Part shown: positions 7,086-15,832 of the stretch, piece by piece
Position numbering within the stretch: position 1 is the first letter of the stretch
Layout: each line of letters begins with the position of its first letter
Source of the DNA: a virus
Virus record (IMG/VR): IMGVR_UViG_3300031673_000287
Location: 1-33,011 of that record
Length of the DNA: 33,011 nt
Direction: 5' to 3' (one strand)
Notes under the pieces: model-generated
Told to the model about the DNA's origin: nothing
What the model saw: only the letters and a program-made list of their open reading frames with translations
Database searches by the model: none
Made by a program: the position numbers and the translations under genes

Positions 7086-8225
7086 TTATGCTATGTCCAC
7101 ATAAGTTATATTTCTTGCCTTGCCATGTTGACCGCCCCAAAATACATATCGCTCGCGTACTATACTTGTCGATACCTCAGTTATTGTCACATCGATAATT
7201 ATAGCGCCTCCCTGCTCCGCTACCGTGCTGGCTGCCGACGCAAGATTAGTTTTTGTTAAAGTATTCCTTTGAAAATTTGACACTCCTTCGATGTATGGCT
7301 GCAATGCTAAAATAAAGTCTTCCATCGCGGTTGATATTGCGTCTTTCAGGTCCGGACCAGCATTTTGTATTTCAACTTCAATATCAAATTCTGCTATTGA
7401 AATTGGCAATGTTTCTAGCACGTCACCGATAGGCCTTCTGTATGCCTTCCCGGCAGCTGTGTCAATTTCAAGATAGGTTTTTAATTCTATAAGCTGTCCG
7501 GAAGTTGGAATTCCATCCGGCTGGTTGTCAACCAGCCCATATACATTAACTTTTCCTGCCTGGTTTTCGTCTGCGTATGGCCCAATCCATACAAAATTAG
7601 GCGCTTCCAGTCCCCACAGATTATAATCTCCAGGGCTCCCGCCGGTTGCACGGCGCCGGAACCTGGATATAACGCGTTCCCGGAAAATCTCTCTATCTTC
7701 AGAATCGTCACCACTCTGTAAAGTGCTGGTAACCGTAGCCGTACCGTCAAGCGCAAGATCGGTTTGTGAAATATTTAGAACCTCGCCATCCGCAAGGTTC
7801 CCTATCTCTCCGCCGGTAAGAGCAAGCATTTCCACATCTGCTGCCACGCCTAGCACTATTGGAACTGTATATTGCACCCTGTAAGTTATGCTATTTGTGC
7901 CTATGAAAAGAGTCCCCTGCGTCACCTGCGCCCCTGGACCAGGTACATCACACACTATTATTGCGGATACTTCCGGGATAGGGGTTATCCCTGCAATTTC
8001 ACCCCATAAAATTAAACTTTCCCAATCAGCTGTTTGAGTAAAAATCTGTCTGTAAACCCATGCGATGGATTGATATAGCATATAGTCCACGCCTGAGTTT
8101 GCGCCTGATATTACTTTTATTAATGCAAGCAATAAACTAGGAACAGTCTGATTTATTTTACTTTCAACATCTGAAACTATTCTATTTTTTATTTCCTGAA
8201 TTGATGGTATAACAGGTAGCGCCAT
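7086..8225 (-). CDS. Baseplate J-like protein (Mu gp47)
   Basis: A 379-residue protein of the usual length for the baseplate J family (wedge component). It has the N-terminal helical start IPSIQEIKNRIVSDVES, the stretch VPGPGAQVTQGTLFIG, and the conserved RRRATGGSPGDYNLWG block near residue 200, which is diagnostic. It lies in the Mu order gp45-gp46-gp47-gp48. Its ATG overlaps the last base of the gp46 stop. It joins the baseplate wedge around the hub. Confidence 0.9.
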   Translation of the reverse strand: MALPVIPSIQEIKNRIVSDVESKINQTVPSLLLALIKVISGANSGVDYMLYQSIAWVYRQIFTQTADWESLILWGEIAGITPIPEVSAIIVCDVPGPGAQVTQGTLFIGTNSITYRVQYTVPIVLGVAADVEMLALTGGEIGNLADGEVLNISQTDLALDGTATVTSTLQSGDDSEDREIFRERVISRFRRRATGGSPGDYNLWGLEAPNFVWIGPYADENQAGKVNVYGLVDNQPDGIPTSGQLIELKTYLEIDTAAGKAYRRPIGDVLETLPISIAEFDIEVEIQNAGPDLKDAISTAMEDFILALQPYIEGVSNFQRNTLTKTNLASAASTVAEQGGAIIIDVTITEVSTSIVRERYVFWGGQHGKARNITYVDIA

Positions 8226-8656
8226 TATTCACCTCCTGAAACTGAGACAACGCCTTTGTCCCAGTTTATTTCATATTTTGTTTGGCCGGTAGTCGGCCTA
8301 TAAATTTCTATTCCCCAGCCTATCGCATACGCATTTATTATCAAACCTGTCACAGATATTGACTTTGCAATTTTTTCTTCAATCATAAAATTCATTGCGT
8401 TTTTCAATGCTTGTATTCCGTCATTTTTTGTTTTCTCTGAAACTGTTGCGCGTGCAATAATTTCAGGAAAGTCTGATATATATTTTTCATTTTTATTCTG
8501 AGTTATAAGATTCTGCCAGGTTGTTTTATCTCCGAATACCGCAAGCAAAACCATCGTCTCAAATCCATCTGTCATATCAGGCTGGCCGTTTTGAAAATTT
8601 ATATCAAAATCACCATCTGAGTTTTTCGCTATCAATATGTCTCCGGTATAAATCAT
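8225..8656 (-). CDS. Mu gp46-like baseplate protein
   Basis: A 143-residue protein starting MIYTGDILIAKNSDGDFDI and carrying the phage GP46 pattern (FETMVLLAVFGDKTTWQN near 35-50 and a GWGIEIYRP element near 115). Length, order (between gpV and baseplate J) and start/stop overlap with both neighbours support the call. Gp46 is a baseplate wedge component, of the same fold group as T4 gp25. Confidence 0.85.
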   Translation of the reverse strand: MIYTGDILIAKNSDGDFDINFQNGQPDMTDGFETMVLLAVFGDKTTWQNLITQNKNEKYISDFPEIIARATVSEKTKNDGIQALKNAMNFMIEEKIAKSISVTGLIINAYAIGWGIEIYRPTTGQTKYEINWDKGVVSVSGGE

Positions 8657-8865
8657 TAGCTTAGTGTCCCTGTTTCTGTTGTGGCTCCTGTTCCTGTTCC
8701 AGTGTTGACTTGAACTGTAATTCCTATATTTACAATAAAAGTTTTAATATAGTTATCGAATGCCGTTGCCATATCTGCTGCAAAAGTTGCCTCACTCATT
8801 CCGCCTGACTTCGCAGTGTTGCATAGGCTTAATATTTCAGCTTCCAGCGTTGCTTTGTTTGCCAT
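8656..8865 (-). CDS. Small hypothetical protein of the baseplate operon
   Basis: A 69-residue protein (MANKATLEAEILSLCNTAKSG) with a helical first half and a Gly/Thr-rich end (VQVNTGTGTGATTETGTLS). Ribosome site gaagga. Proteins of this type sit between gp45 and gp46 in Mu-like tail operons; the role is unknown. Stop overlaps the gp46 start. Confidence 0.6.
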   Translation of the reverse strand: MANKATLEAEILSLCNTAKSGGMSEATFAADMATAFDNYIKTFIVNIGITVQVNTGTGTGATTETGTLS

Positions 8866-8959
8866 TTTTTTTATCCTTCTTTAAATATTCAATTTTCTTA
8901 ATCTGCTTATTGAAAAAAGTATATTGCTTGTTTTTCTTTTTTATCTTAATCATAATCAT
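8837..8959 (-). CDS. 40-residue lysine-rich peptide
   Basis: ATG at 8959 with aaaggag 5 bases upstream encodes MIMIKIKKKNKQYTFFNKQI and continues as a basic peptide to TGA at 8837. The start overlaps the preceding stop (ATGA), and the 3' end overlaps the next gene by 29 bases. The strong ribosome site is the only positive evidence. Function is unknown. Confidence 0.4.
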   Translation of the reverse strand: MIMIKIKKKNKQYTFFNKQIKKIEYLKKDKKNGKQSNAGS

Positions 8960-9156
8960 ATAACTCCTTTTATATATAAATAAACAGGTGCAGATAATAT
9001 AATAATAAAACATAATATAAAACATAAAATATTAAACCAATCTTTTCTAAAACAATTTAAAAATTTTTTTGATTTTTTACTAGGAATATAATATCCTTTT
9101 TTGTATTTTTTAGTTTGTTCCGGCAAAAGTGGCGGTGAATTCCATACAATTCCCAT
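8956..9156 (-). CDS. Small single-span membrane protein
   Basis: A 66-residue protein from ATG at 9156, with GGAGG inside the end of the spike gene as ribosome site. A basic stretch (KKYKKGYYIPSKKSKKF) precedes one hydrophobic segment near the C-terminus (ILCFILCFIIILSAPVYLYI). Position in a structural operon is odd; a lysis, superinfection or envelope role is possible but unproven. Confidence 0.5.
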   Translation of the reverse strand: MGIVWNSPPLLPEQTKKYKKGYYIPSKKSKKFLNCFRKDWFNILCFILCFIIILSAPVYLYIKGVI

Positions 9157-9157
9157 T

Positions 9158-9643
9158 TTATCCTGCCTCCCATAATTGATTATATTCAATTCTCAAAGCT
9201 TCAAATGCTACAATGCTTGATGGATCAAGTATATGGTTCGTAGGCGAACCAGTTGTTTTTATAGATACAATTTCATCAAATAACTTATTGATTAATGTAT
9301 GCTGATCTTGAAGCAAATTACTTAACGAAAATTTTCCATCATTTCTTATTATTAGTGTTCCTTGCTTTGCGCCATCCGAATCTGTTGAATATACCATCGT
9401 GTCGCCTGTTTCAATATCAGTCTCCAGACTATAATTATGAGTCGCAATAATTATTTTAGCATCGCCTACTTTTGCGTCTATTCCTATCATGCCAGGATGC
9501 GGCCGCGATATTATACCAGGTACGGAATACAGCTCGCATTCATAAGACTTGCCGCCGATTCCGGAAACACTCACATTTAAAGATTTTCCAGGAGCACCGG
9601 AGAGCTTTTTATATTCGTTTGATACTACTTCAATTAATGGCAT
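9158..9643 (-). CDS. Baseplate assembly protein V / Mu gp45-like spike
   Basis: A 161-residue protein with an OB-fold-type N-terminus (GGKSYECELYSVPGIISRP, HPGMIGIDAKVGDAKIIIA) and a central GTLIIRNDGKFSLSNL segment that fits the short beta-helix of gp45. A helical tail follows. It forms the trimeric needle of contractile tails that pierces the outer membrane. Neighbours gp46 and J downstream and the hub upstream support it. Start ATG at 9643 with aggat upstream. Confidence 0.8.
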   Translation of the reverse strand: MPLIEVVSNEYKKLSGAPGKSLNVSVSGIGGKSYECELYSVPGIISRPHPGMIGIDAKVGDAKIIIATHNYSLETDIETGDTMVYSTDSDGAKQGTLIIRNDGKFSLSNLLQDQHTLINKLFDEIVSIKTTGSPTNHILDPSSIVAFEALRIEYNQLWEAG

Positions 9644-9658
9644 ATCATATTATCCTTT

Positions 9659-9862
9659 CTAAATTATCCTCGGAGGCGGAGGAGTCGGTTCCGGCCGCAT
9701 AAAATATTCAGGAAGGGGCCGTCTTGGCTGATACCCTCCTATTTTTTCAGGTGAATTTTCATCTTTAATTTTCACTATAGAATATAACAACCTAGTAGAA
9801 CATAACACAACAATTATTGAAATTATGTTAGCTACCAATAAAATTATTAAATATGTATTCAT
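9659..9862 (-). CDS. Small membrane protein with proline-rich tail
   Basis: A 67-residue protein from ATG at 9862, preceded by aaaggag. Residues 1-25 (MNTYLIILLVANIISIIVVL) form one transmembrane segment. The rest is soluble and ends in PEPTPPPPRII. No lipobox and no lysis motif are seen. Its place between hub and spike genes is unusual for a structural part. Confidence 0.55.
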   Translation of the reverse strand: MNTYLIILLVANIISIIVVLCSTRLLYSIVKIKDENSPEKIGGYQPRRPLPEYFMRPEPTPPPPRII

Positions 9863-9863
9863 T

Positions 9864-10049
9864 TTATAAACTCCTTTCATTCCATAATTTTATCGCAGTT
9901 ACCCTTCCGTTAATTCCTGCCTTCACCAACGGGCCAATGTCTCCGCAACTTTTACACTCAATATAAAATTCATCAATTATAAAGTGGCTTATAAGAGTGT
10001 GTTTCAATTCACCTTCTCCGCCGCATTTACATTTTTTTATTTCGTCCAC
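9864..10049 (-). CDS. Lar-like zinc-ribbon protein
   Basis: A 61-residue protein starting at GTG 10049, with GGAGGT upstream inside the hub gene end. It has the C-x-C-G-G start (KCKCGGEGEL), a second pair CKSCG at about 33-37, and an AIKLWNERS end. This is the pattern of Lar/restriction-alleviation zinc-ribbon proteins. Lar relieves type I restriction in the Rac prophage; whether this relative does so is inference. It overlaps the hub gene by 13 bases. Confidence 0.65.
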   Translation of the reverse strand: MDEIKKCKCGGEGELKHTLISHFIIDEFYIECKSCGDIGPLVKAGINGRVTAIKLWNERSL

Positions 10050-11341
10050 GGGAACACCTCCGGAAATTCTAATGTATACGCCTGCGGAAGTGCAAGCGTC
10101 AATGTTGCAATATTTCCACTACCGGAATCTTTTGTCAAGCTAACTCCGGTAATCAAAAATTCAGTCTCTTCAAAAATACAGCGCTTTGGGAAATATACAG
10201 TAACAAGAGTATTTTCCATCCATAAATTTCCATTAAAATCACGCCAACCACTCACGGTAGCGCTAACTGGAGCACTGGCAGCAAGCATTCTTGATCTCTT
10301 CCACTTTGCAGCGTTTGTTATATTACCAGCTTCTGTTTCGTCTGCTGTAAAAATCAATGGCCTGTAATTGGATATTGATGTGTCCAGCACTTCACTTTTA
10401 TTATTTGTTTTCCCTGAAGACTGAGAAACAGCAATTATACTTGAAAATCTTTGCGTTGAATCGTAAGACGCGTCTATATTTATGATAGGTTGTTCTCCCT
10501 GGTAAAAAGACGCGACCAGGTCAGAATCTATAGCTGCCCTAACAAATGACATTTTTCCATTTCTTGACGACGTAATCATAAATCCTTTTTGTACTGCTAA
10601 TTTTGATAGGAATGAAAATACATTATCTGTTATATCTCTATTTGCTTTTGTAAATGGATCGGAATCTCCATCCGGGAATTCTGTTTTAATTCCGAATGGG
10701 ATTAAAATATCATCTGCAATCTGTTTCATTGTTTGATTTTTATAATTCAAACTTTTAGCAGTGCTATTGCATTCTATGGTAACACCTGGAAGCGATCTAA
10801 CCTCTACCGACATTGTGCTTGATGATTCCGAACCGGAAGGAGTGTGTTTCATTGCCATACCCAATATGTACAACTCCCCTCCTATAAACAGATCAGCTTT
10901 GCTATATGTATATGGCTGCAAATATTTCGCATTCTCTGAAAATGGATCATAAGGAGCTACAAATGTAAAACTATCCGCGCATGTATCTATGCTGCGCGTT
11001 ATGCTTGAAGTCTCCCAACCACGAAAAATTTTACCGTCAATTCTAATTCCAACTTCATTTTCATTATCTGCTGGAATAGTGTCCGGGTCTTCTATATCCT
11101 CTTCTGCCGGAAGCCACAAAATATCTCCGGGGTGTATTGTTGGAAGTTCGGCTTTTGATGTGCCTCTTATAATTCCCCTACTTTGCAAATAGTCATTTGC
11201 TGCTATTATATCATTTACACGATCATATCCATACGTCGCCTGCGATATAGTATCAAGCCACGCGCCTTTTGGAACGGTGTAATTTGTTTCAGCTTCCGGC
11301 TTCGGAGCTGTTACGTAAAAATCTTTATAATTATTAGCCAT
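10037..11341 (-). CDS. Baseplate hub protein (Mu gp44 / P2 gpD class) with N-terminal LysM-like domain
   Basis: A 434-residue protein. Residues about 20-78 (YTVPKGAWLDTISQATYG to HPGDILWLPAEED) form a LysM-like or gpX-like module. From about residue 95 the hub part begins (VGIRIDGKIFRGWETSSITR), with the SFTFVAPYDPF and SLPGVTIECNSTAKSLNYKN stretches seen in Mu gp44-type proteins. The hub caps the tube and seats the spike. In P2, gpX and gpD are separate genes, so this is a fusion. Its start overlaps the end of the gpN-like gene. Confidence 0.8.
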   Translation of the reverse strand: MANNYKDFYVTAPKPEAETNYTVPKGAWLDTISQATYGYDRVNDIIAANDYLQSRGIIRGTSKAELPTIHPGDILWLPAEEDIEDPDTIPADNENEVGIRIDGKIFRGWETSSITRSIDTCADSFTFVAPYDPFSENAKYLQPYTYSKADLFIGGELYILGMAMKHTPSGSESSSTMSVEVRSLPGVTIECNSTAKSLNYKNQTMKQIADDILIPFGIKTEFPDGDSDPFTKANRDITDNVFSFLSKLAVQKGFMITSSRNGKMSFVRAAIDSDLVASFYQGEQPIINIDASYDSTQRFSSIIAVSQSSGKTNNKSEVLDTSISNYRPLIFTADETEAGNITNAAKWKRSRMLAASAPVSATVSGWRDFNGNLWMENTLVTVYFPKRCIFEETEFLITGVSLTKDSGSGNIATLTLALPQAYTLEFPEVFPWTK

Positions 11342-12596
11342 AAAAAACTAGCTCCCTTCCTGGAGATATTTCTATAAATTCGTCTCCAGTCAATTCATTA
11401 GTTGCAAGAAAAAAATCAAACGTATCATTTTCAACTGAATTATAATATTTTGCGCATAGCGTTACCATGTCGCTCGGTTCTTTTAGTGTTATTTTCTTTT
11501 CAATTTTTAGATCAAAACTTTGTGTAAGTATTATTAAATTTATTGCCTTAACTGTTTGCTGCATATATGTTACATAATTATGATCTATCAGATAAGAATT
11601 TTCCATATCCACATCTGTTGCTAATTCCACTGAATTTTCAATCGCGGCGTTTACTGAATTATATCCAGCTTCCACAATAGCTATGCCATCCGCAGAATCT
11701 TTTTTTGTTGGATAATCTGTAAAAAGCGCTGCCTCGCTTAGGGCTGCTGATCCCATCCCTGCAAGCAGCTCAAGCATTATTGCGTTGTTCAATCGGTCTT
11801 CCGGTTTTCCTTCGTCTTCATCCGTGAAAGTATCTATAAGCCCGACTATCATATCATAATATCCATTTATTTTCGCCAGGGTATCATCTACAATCCGTCC
11901 TGGGAAAAGCATTAATGTCTGTGTTGCCGCTACAATATTAAAAAGATTTGTTCCTATGTCGTCAATCACGGAATCAATTCCTGCCTGTATTGCCTCAAAT
12001 TTTGCTATTGCGCCTTCCTGAGTCTCTACTATTTTTTTTAGTGAATCAGATATTACTTTTACTGCTGCTGTTATTTTATTTTTAAGCTTTGCTAGACTTC
12101 CAGCGCCTTTCTTTATTCTGTCAACATCTGTAGATTTTTTCATTTTATTTATATTTCTAAGTGCTTCCGTCTCGGTGTTCAAATCAGTTGTGGGATATGC
12201 TATTTTGAAAGTTTGTCTAAATTCAACATTAAATTTTCCTACCTGTGCCCCTGATACGAAACTTTCAGATTGAGAAAATGACATCGGCATTACCGTAACA
12301 TCACCCCAGCGCGGATGCTTTAATATTCCAGGATTTTCAGGGCTATATCTTTCACTCAAAGCTTGCCAAAAAAAATCAGCTTCCGCATCGTAATCTTCTC
12401 CGGTAAAAAAAACATCCATAGGATATGCAGGAGACGCATTTCCCTGATCCTGCGCTACCGATTCATCACTATCAAGAATCTCGCTCACAGACGCTTTTTT
12501 CCCTTTTGACCTGGTAAGATCATTAAATTTAAAAAAATGCTCTGTTCCTGAAGGGGAAACAAAAGAACCTTGTCTTAAGTTACTTATATAGCTCAT
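11334..12596 (-). CDS. DNA circularisation/gpN-like tail protein (Mu gp43 class)
   Basis: A 420-residue protein with the N-terminal DNA_circ_N-type module (RQGSFVSPSGTEHFFKFNDL, then AYPMDVFFTGEDYD and LKHPRWGDVTVMP). The rest is helical. Despite the family name, these proteins sit between tape measure and hub and act as tail or baseplate proteins. Start and stop overlap the neighbours (ATGA with the tape measure). Confidence 0.8.
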   Translation of the reverse strand: MSYISNLRQGSFVSPSGTEHFFKFNDLTRSKGKKASVSEILDSDESVAQDQGNASPAYPMDVFFTGEDYDAEADFFWQALSERYSPENPGILKHPRWGDVTVMPMSFSQSESFVSGAQVGKFNVEFRQTFKIAYPTTDLNTETEALRNINKMKKSTDVDRIKKGAGSLAKLKNKITAAVKVISDSLKKIVETQEGAIAKFEAIQAGIDSVIDDIGTNLFNIVAATQTLMLFPGRIVDDTLAKINGYYDMIVGLIDTFTDEDEGKPEDRLNNAIMLELLAGMGSAALSEAALFTDYPTKKDSADGIAIVEAGYNSVNAAIENSVELATDVDMENSYLIDHNYVTYMQQTVKAINLIILTQSFDLKIEKKITLKEPSDMVTLCAKYYNSVENDTFDFFLATNELTGDEFIEISPGRELVFYG

Positions 12597-14707
12597 GTAG
12601 GATTAACCCCCAGATTGAGAGTAGTTCCAGGCGCCGTGCGGCCCTTCCTGTCTATCGCTGCGTTGTCAGGCATGTTATTGAAATTAACATCCACGGCAGT
12701 TCTATTTGTTGTTATATTTTCGCTTCTCTGTGTCGCTGGAGATCGAAACATTTCAGGGCCAACCGCAAATGGACTGCCTTCTCCTCTCTCTATTGTTGCG
12801 GCTGCGTTTATGGTTGCTGCCCTGGTAGCGTCCGCAAGTTTGGTTGACTCATCACCTGCAAACCCAAAAAACTTTTTGACTGAATTCCATTTGTTAGCTA
12901 CCCAATCCACAATCGCTGTGAATTTTCCTTTTATCCATTCTATAGAAGACCAAAAAGAATCCTTTATTGATTGCCACATTCCGAGAAAAAATTCTTTTAC
13001 TACTGTCCAGTTTTTTATTAAAAAATAAGCACCTATCGCAAGTATTGCTATTGCAGCAATTATAAGAAATATCGGACTTGTTAAGAATGCTATCGCGGCA
13101 CCGAATGCCCATGTAGCGGCTGTTGCAATTATTGTAACAACATTCCAGGCAGTAGTTGCGGCAACCATTAGCCAGGTCCCTATAATACTAAGTTTTGATA
13201 TAATCATCCACGCTTTTTGTGCTCCTATCCTGATCCAGGTTAGCGCAGTGCTTGCAATTACAGCGGCCCTCCATATAGCATTTCCAATTATTTGCCTTTT
13301 TTGTAAAAATAGTCTTATTTTTTTGTATTTTATAATCATTTTTTCTACTGCAAAATAAGCCTTTTCTGTAATTATATATATTTTTGTCGCAATTGTCAAT
13401 GCAATAATCAATGGCAACAATGGACTCAGTACTGTATAAACTGCTTTAATTATCCAGAATGTGGCTTTCAATCCTTTTACGATTGGAGAAGGATCAAATC
13501 TTCCAATTGCATCTGTTAATGATTTTATTCCACCTTTTCCTTGCTTATCAAATGCTTCTATAAATTTGAATGACAATTCAGTTGCTGCGCTTCCAAGAAT
13601 TTTCAACTGATTTCCTAAAGAAGTTCTCATCATATTTGCTATTTTTTCTAATCCTTTTTGTGGATCCTTAGATAGTTTTGACATAGTTTTAAAAACTTCA
13701 GCAGAATTTTTGTTTAAATTTGCTGCTCCAGCAACTGCTCTCGCTCCAAAAACGCTTCCAAAAACTGCCAACTGCTCAACTTTGCTTAATTTTGCTGCTC
13801 TTTCTCCTATCATTCCCATTATTTTAGTCATGCTTTCAAGATTACCTTCTTTATCAACAAAAGATTTTGTAGATAATCCAACTTTAGCAAGACCTTTGCT
13901 AACCTCTGCTGTAGGATTTGTTAATCGTAAAAATGCGTTTTTCATTGCAGTTGCAGCATTAGTTCCTTTTATTCCTGCGCTTCCCAAAACTGCTGTAATT
14001 GAAATCATTTCTTTCATGCTTGCTCCTGCTATAGAACCAACTGGAGCAGCAATTTTTAATGTCTCAAATAAATCTTCCATTTTTACATTTGCAGAATTTA
14101 CTGCTAATCCTAACATTGCATTCATTTCTTTTAATTTTTCAACTTTTTTTGTAGACTCTAACGCTGCAAAACCAAATGCTCCCAATAAATCAGATGACCA
14201 GTCTGAAACGCTTGCGAAATCTTCTCCACTTGCAGTCGTTAGATCAATTACTGATCGCAAAGAATTCATTGCCTCTACAGATGTAAATCCAGCCCTTGCA
14301 AAAAAATCAAGACCTTGAGCTGCTTGAGCTGCCGTAAATTGAGTTTCTGCTCCTGTTTTTCGTGCAGATAATCTTAATTGATCCATTATCTCTGATACAT
14401 TTGCTCCTGATTCTTGAGCATCTTTAAATCTTGAGGTAGCTCCAACTATTGCATCATCAAACTTTACATATTCTCTTACGGCAATTCCAACTCCTAGCGC
14501 AAGTCCTGCCATTCCTGCCTGTGCTACTCTGCTTTTACCAACTCTGTTAATCGCATTATTTGTTCTATTTGCTGCACTATTTATTCCGCGAAAATTTCCC
14601 TGCATTCTTTTTGAAAATCCAGTCATTTTTCTTTCAACATTATTGGCTGTCATCGTTATTCTGTCAACCATTGTTAATGTTGTTTGAAGTGGAAAACTAC
14701 GCACCAT
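12593..14707 (-). CDS. Tail tape measure protein
   Basis: A 704-residue protein with a TP901-type tape-measure core at about residues 90-330 (ARKTGAETQFTAAQAAQGLD, FFARAGFTSVEAMNSLRSV). Hydrophobic segments at about 410-440 and 490-565 (IFLIIAAIAILAIGAYFLI) are typical of the part that enters the host membrane. It follows the frameshifting chaperone gene, the standard position. Tail length scales with this protein, so the tail is of modest length. It begins at ATG 14707, overlapping the chaperone extension by 11 bases. Confidence 0.9.
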   Translation of the reverse strand: MVRSFPLQTTLTMVDRITMTANNVERKMTGFSKRMQGNFRGINSAANRTNNAINRVGKSRVAQAGMAGLALGVGIAVREYVKFDDAIVGATSRFKDAQESGANVSEIMDQLRLSARKTGAETQFTAAQAAQGLDFFARAGFTSVEAMNSLRSVIDLTTASGEDFASVSDWSSDLLGAFGFAALESTKKVEKLKEMNAMLGLAVNSANVKMEDLFETLKIAAPVGSIAGASMKEMISITAVLGSAGIKGTNAATAMKNAFLRLTNPTAEVSKGLAKVGLSTKSFVDKEGNLESMTKIMGMIGERAAKLSKVEQLAVFGSVFGARAVAGAANLNKNSAEVFKTMSKLSKDPQKGLEKIANMMRTSLGNQLKILGSAATELSFKFIEAFDKQGKGGIKSLTDAIGRFDPSPIVKGLKATFWIIKAVYTVLSPLLPLIIALTIATKIYIITEKAYFAVEKMIIKYKKIRLFLQKRQIIGNAIWRAAVIASTALTWIRIGAQKAWMIISKLSIIGTWLMVAATTAWNVVTIIATAATWAFGAAIAFLTSPIFLIIAAIAILAIGAYFLIKNWTVVKEFFLGMWQSIKDSFWSSIEWIKGKFTAIVDWVANKWNSVKKFFGFAGDESTKLADATRAATINAAATIERGEGSPFAVGPEMFRSPATQRSENITTNRTAVDVNFNNMPDNAAIDRKGRTAPGTTLNLGVNPT

Positions 14708-15427
14708 TTTTATTCTTTCTCTCTTTTATTCTTTGGTTTACAAGTTCTCGCATTTTATTAGCTGAAGGCAATCTCACTTTTTTTCCTTCCGCCCTCTCCG
14801 CTATTTCATTCGCGATCTCTTCCTCTGTTGCCTGGACAACATAAATATCATACCAAAACATGAGATCAATGCCTGTTAGTTTCATCAATTCCGGGATAGA
14901 AAAACTACCCTCAAAATATTTTCCTAACAGGCCTACGATCTCAAAAAAATGTGAAAAGTCTAGTCGTCTATACTCTGGGGTACTCCATCCCCGAAAAAAC
15001 CGAGCATTATTGCATTTATCCTCCCAAGGTCTTTATCTTGAAGTCTTCCCGCGAAACCAATCTCAATATTACACGCAGCCGCAACAAATGCAATAGCCTG
15101 ATCCATTTTCTGCTTTTCCTTGTAATTCTGCATTACTTTCTTCTCTTGAATTGTAGTTGACCTAACAGTTACAAGTTCAATCTGACCGCTATCATCTTTT
15201 TTTTGAATAGGGTTGAACAACCTTAAAGAAAATTCTTGAGTATCATAATTAAAGTCAAGTTTATTATTTACTACTGCCATCAATAACGACTTGACAGTAT
15301 AATTCATAAATGAATCATCTTCAACATCAATCTCAAAAAATTCTCCCCACTCTTTCAACTTTGTAATAGCAGCCTCTTTGCTGATCTTTTTTCCATTTTC
15401 TATTTTTACTTCTTTTCCACCTAACAT
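14697..15427 (-). CDS. Tail assembly chaperone -1 frameshift fusion (G-T-like)
   Basis: A -1 slip at TTTTTTC moves ribosomes from codon 145 into a frame open to the stop at 14697-14699, adding 98 residues (RGWSTPEYRRLDFSHFFEIV onward, ending KERKNKNGA). The fusion is about 243 residues. The extension between slip site and the TTG/ATG near 14888 has no stop and reads as good protein, so the downstream 63-residue stretch is a fusion tail and not a free gene. This G/GT or E/E' arrangement is conserved in long-tailed phages. Confidence 0.75.
14960..15427 (-). CDS. Tail assembly chaperone, zero-frame product (G/gp41-like)
   Basis: A 155-residue protein between the tube and the tape measure, the place of lambda G, P2 E and Mu gp41. 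It is mixed and mostly helical (AITKLKEWGEFFEIDVED, KMDQAIAFVAAACNIEIG). Ribosome site aaaggag before ATG. It ends GFFGDGVPQSIDD after the slippery site described separately. It should bind the tape measure and recruit tube subunits. Confidence 0.8.
   Translation of the reverse strand: MLGGKEVKIENGKKISKEAAITKLKEWGEFFEIDVEDDSFMNYTVKSLLMAVVNNKLDFNYDTQEFSLRLFNPIQKKDDSGQIELVTVRSTTIQEKKVMQNYKEKQKMDQAIAFVAAACNIEIGFAGRLQDKDLGRINAIMLGFFGDGVPQSIDD
14993..14999 (-). promoter_or_regulatory. Programmed -1 ribosomal frameshift site
   Basis: The heptamer T TTT TTC lies in the proper zero frame (GGT TTT TTC, the TTC being codon 145). It fits X-XXY-YYZ. A weak GGGG/CCCC stem follows almost at once. The -1 frame is open for 98 codons after it. 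Confidence 0.75.
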
Positions 15428-15449
15428 TAGAATCTCCTTTTATTTTATT

Positions 15450-15815
15450 TTATTGTAGTCTCATAGTTCCGCCAAGACTTAAAGATACTGTTCCATTTGT
15501 ATTTTTAAGCTCTCCATTTATTGCCATGTTAAACGTCAACACGTCACCACTTTGCGTTGATGCTGTACCAGCAAGAATCTTTCCCTTTTTTTTACTTAGA
15601 GTATTAAAATCTTTTTCATTAATAGTAATATCAATTACTAACGTAGCTGGTACGATTGTAGCCTCTAAATAAATATATTTATCTCCTGTTTGTTTTACTT
15701 CGTAATTAGTTCCACCATAATCCTTCTCCGGAGAAGCATCTTGTGTGGGATGCAATGTCATGTTTCCCCATTTTAAACTTACTAACGGGCCGCCTGGAAT
15801 ACCTATATCTGGCAT
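15450..15815 (-). CDS. Tail tube protein
   Basis: A 121-residue beta-rich protein (VSLKWGNMTLHPTQDAS, GDVLTFNMAINGEL) directly after the sheath gene, the length and place of the Mu gpM-type tube. It forms the inner tube inside the sheath. Ribosome site aaggaggt. A 14-base palindrome lies in its coding sequence. Confidence 0.8.
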   Translation of the reverse strand: MPDIGIPGGPLVSLKWGNMTLHPTQDASPEKDYGGTNYEVKQTGDKYIYLEATIVPATLVIDITINEKDFNTLSKKKGKILAGTASTQSGDVLTFNMAINGELKNTNGTVSLSLGGTMRLQ

Positions 15816-15832
15816 GTTAATACCTCCTTATT

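Noticed and set aside
9237-9252. Small hairpin ggttcg/cgaacc in the spike gene
   Set aside because: Six-base stem in coding DNA, no T-run; weak.
13710-14318. 202-codon plus-strand frame inside the tape measure gene
   Set aside because: Lies antisense to a well-supported gene, no ribosome site, composition is that of a shadow frame.
15723-15736. 14-base perfect palindrome cttctccggagaag
   Set aside because: Inside the tube coding sequence, with no loop and no context for a terminator; may be chance.
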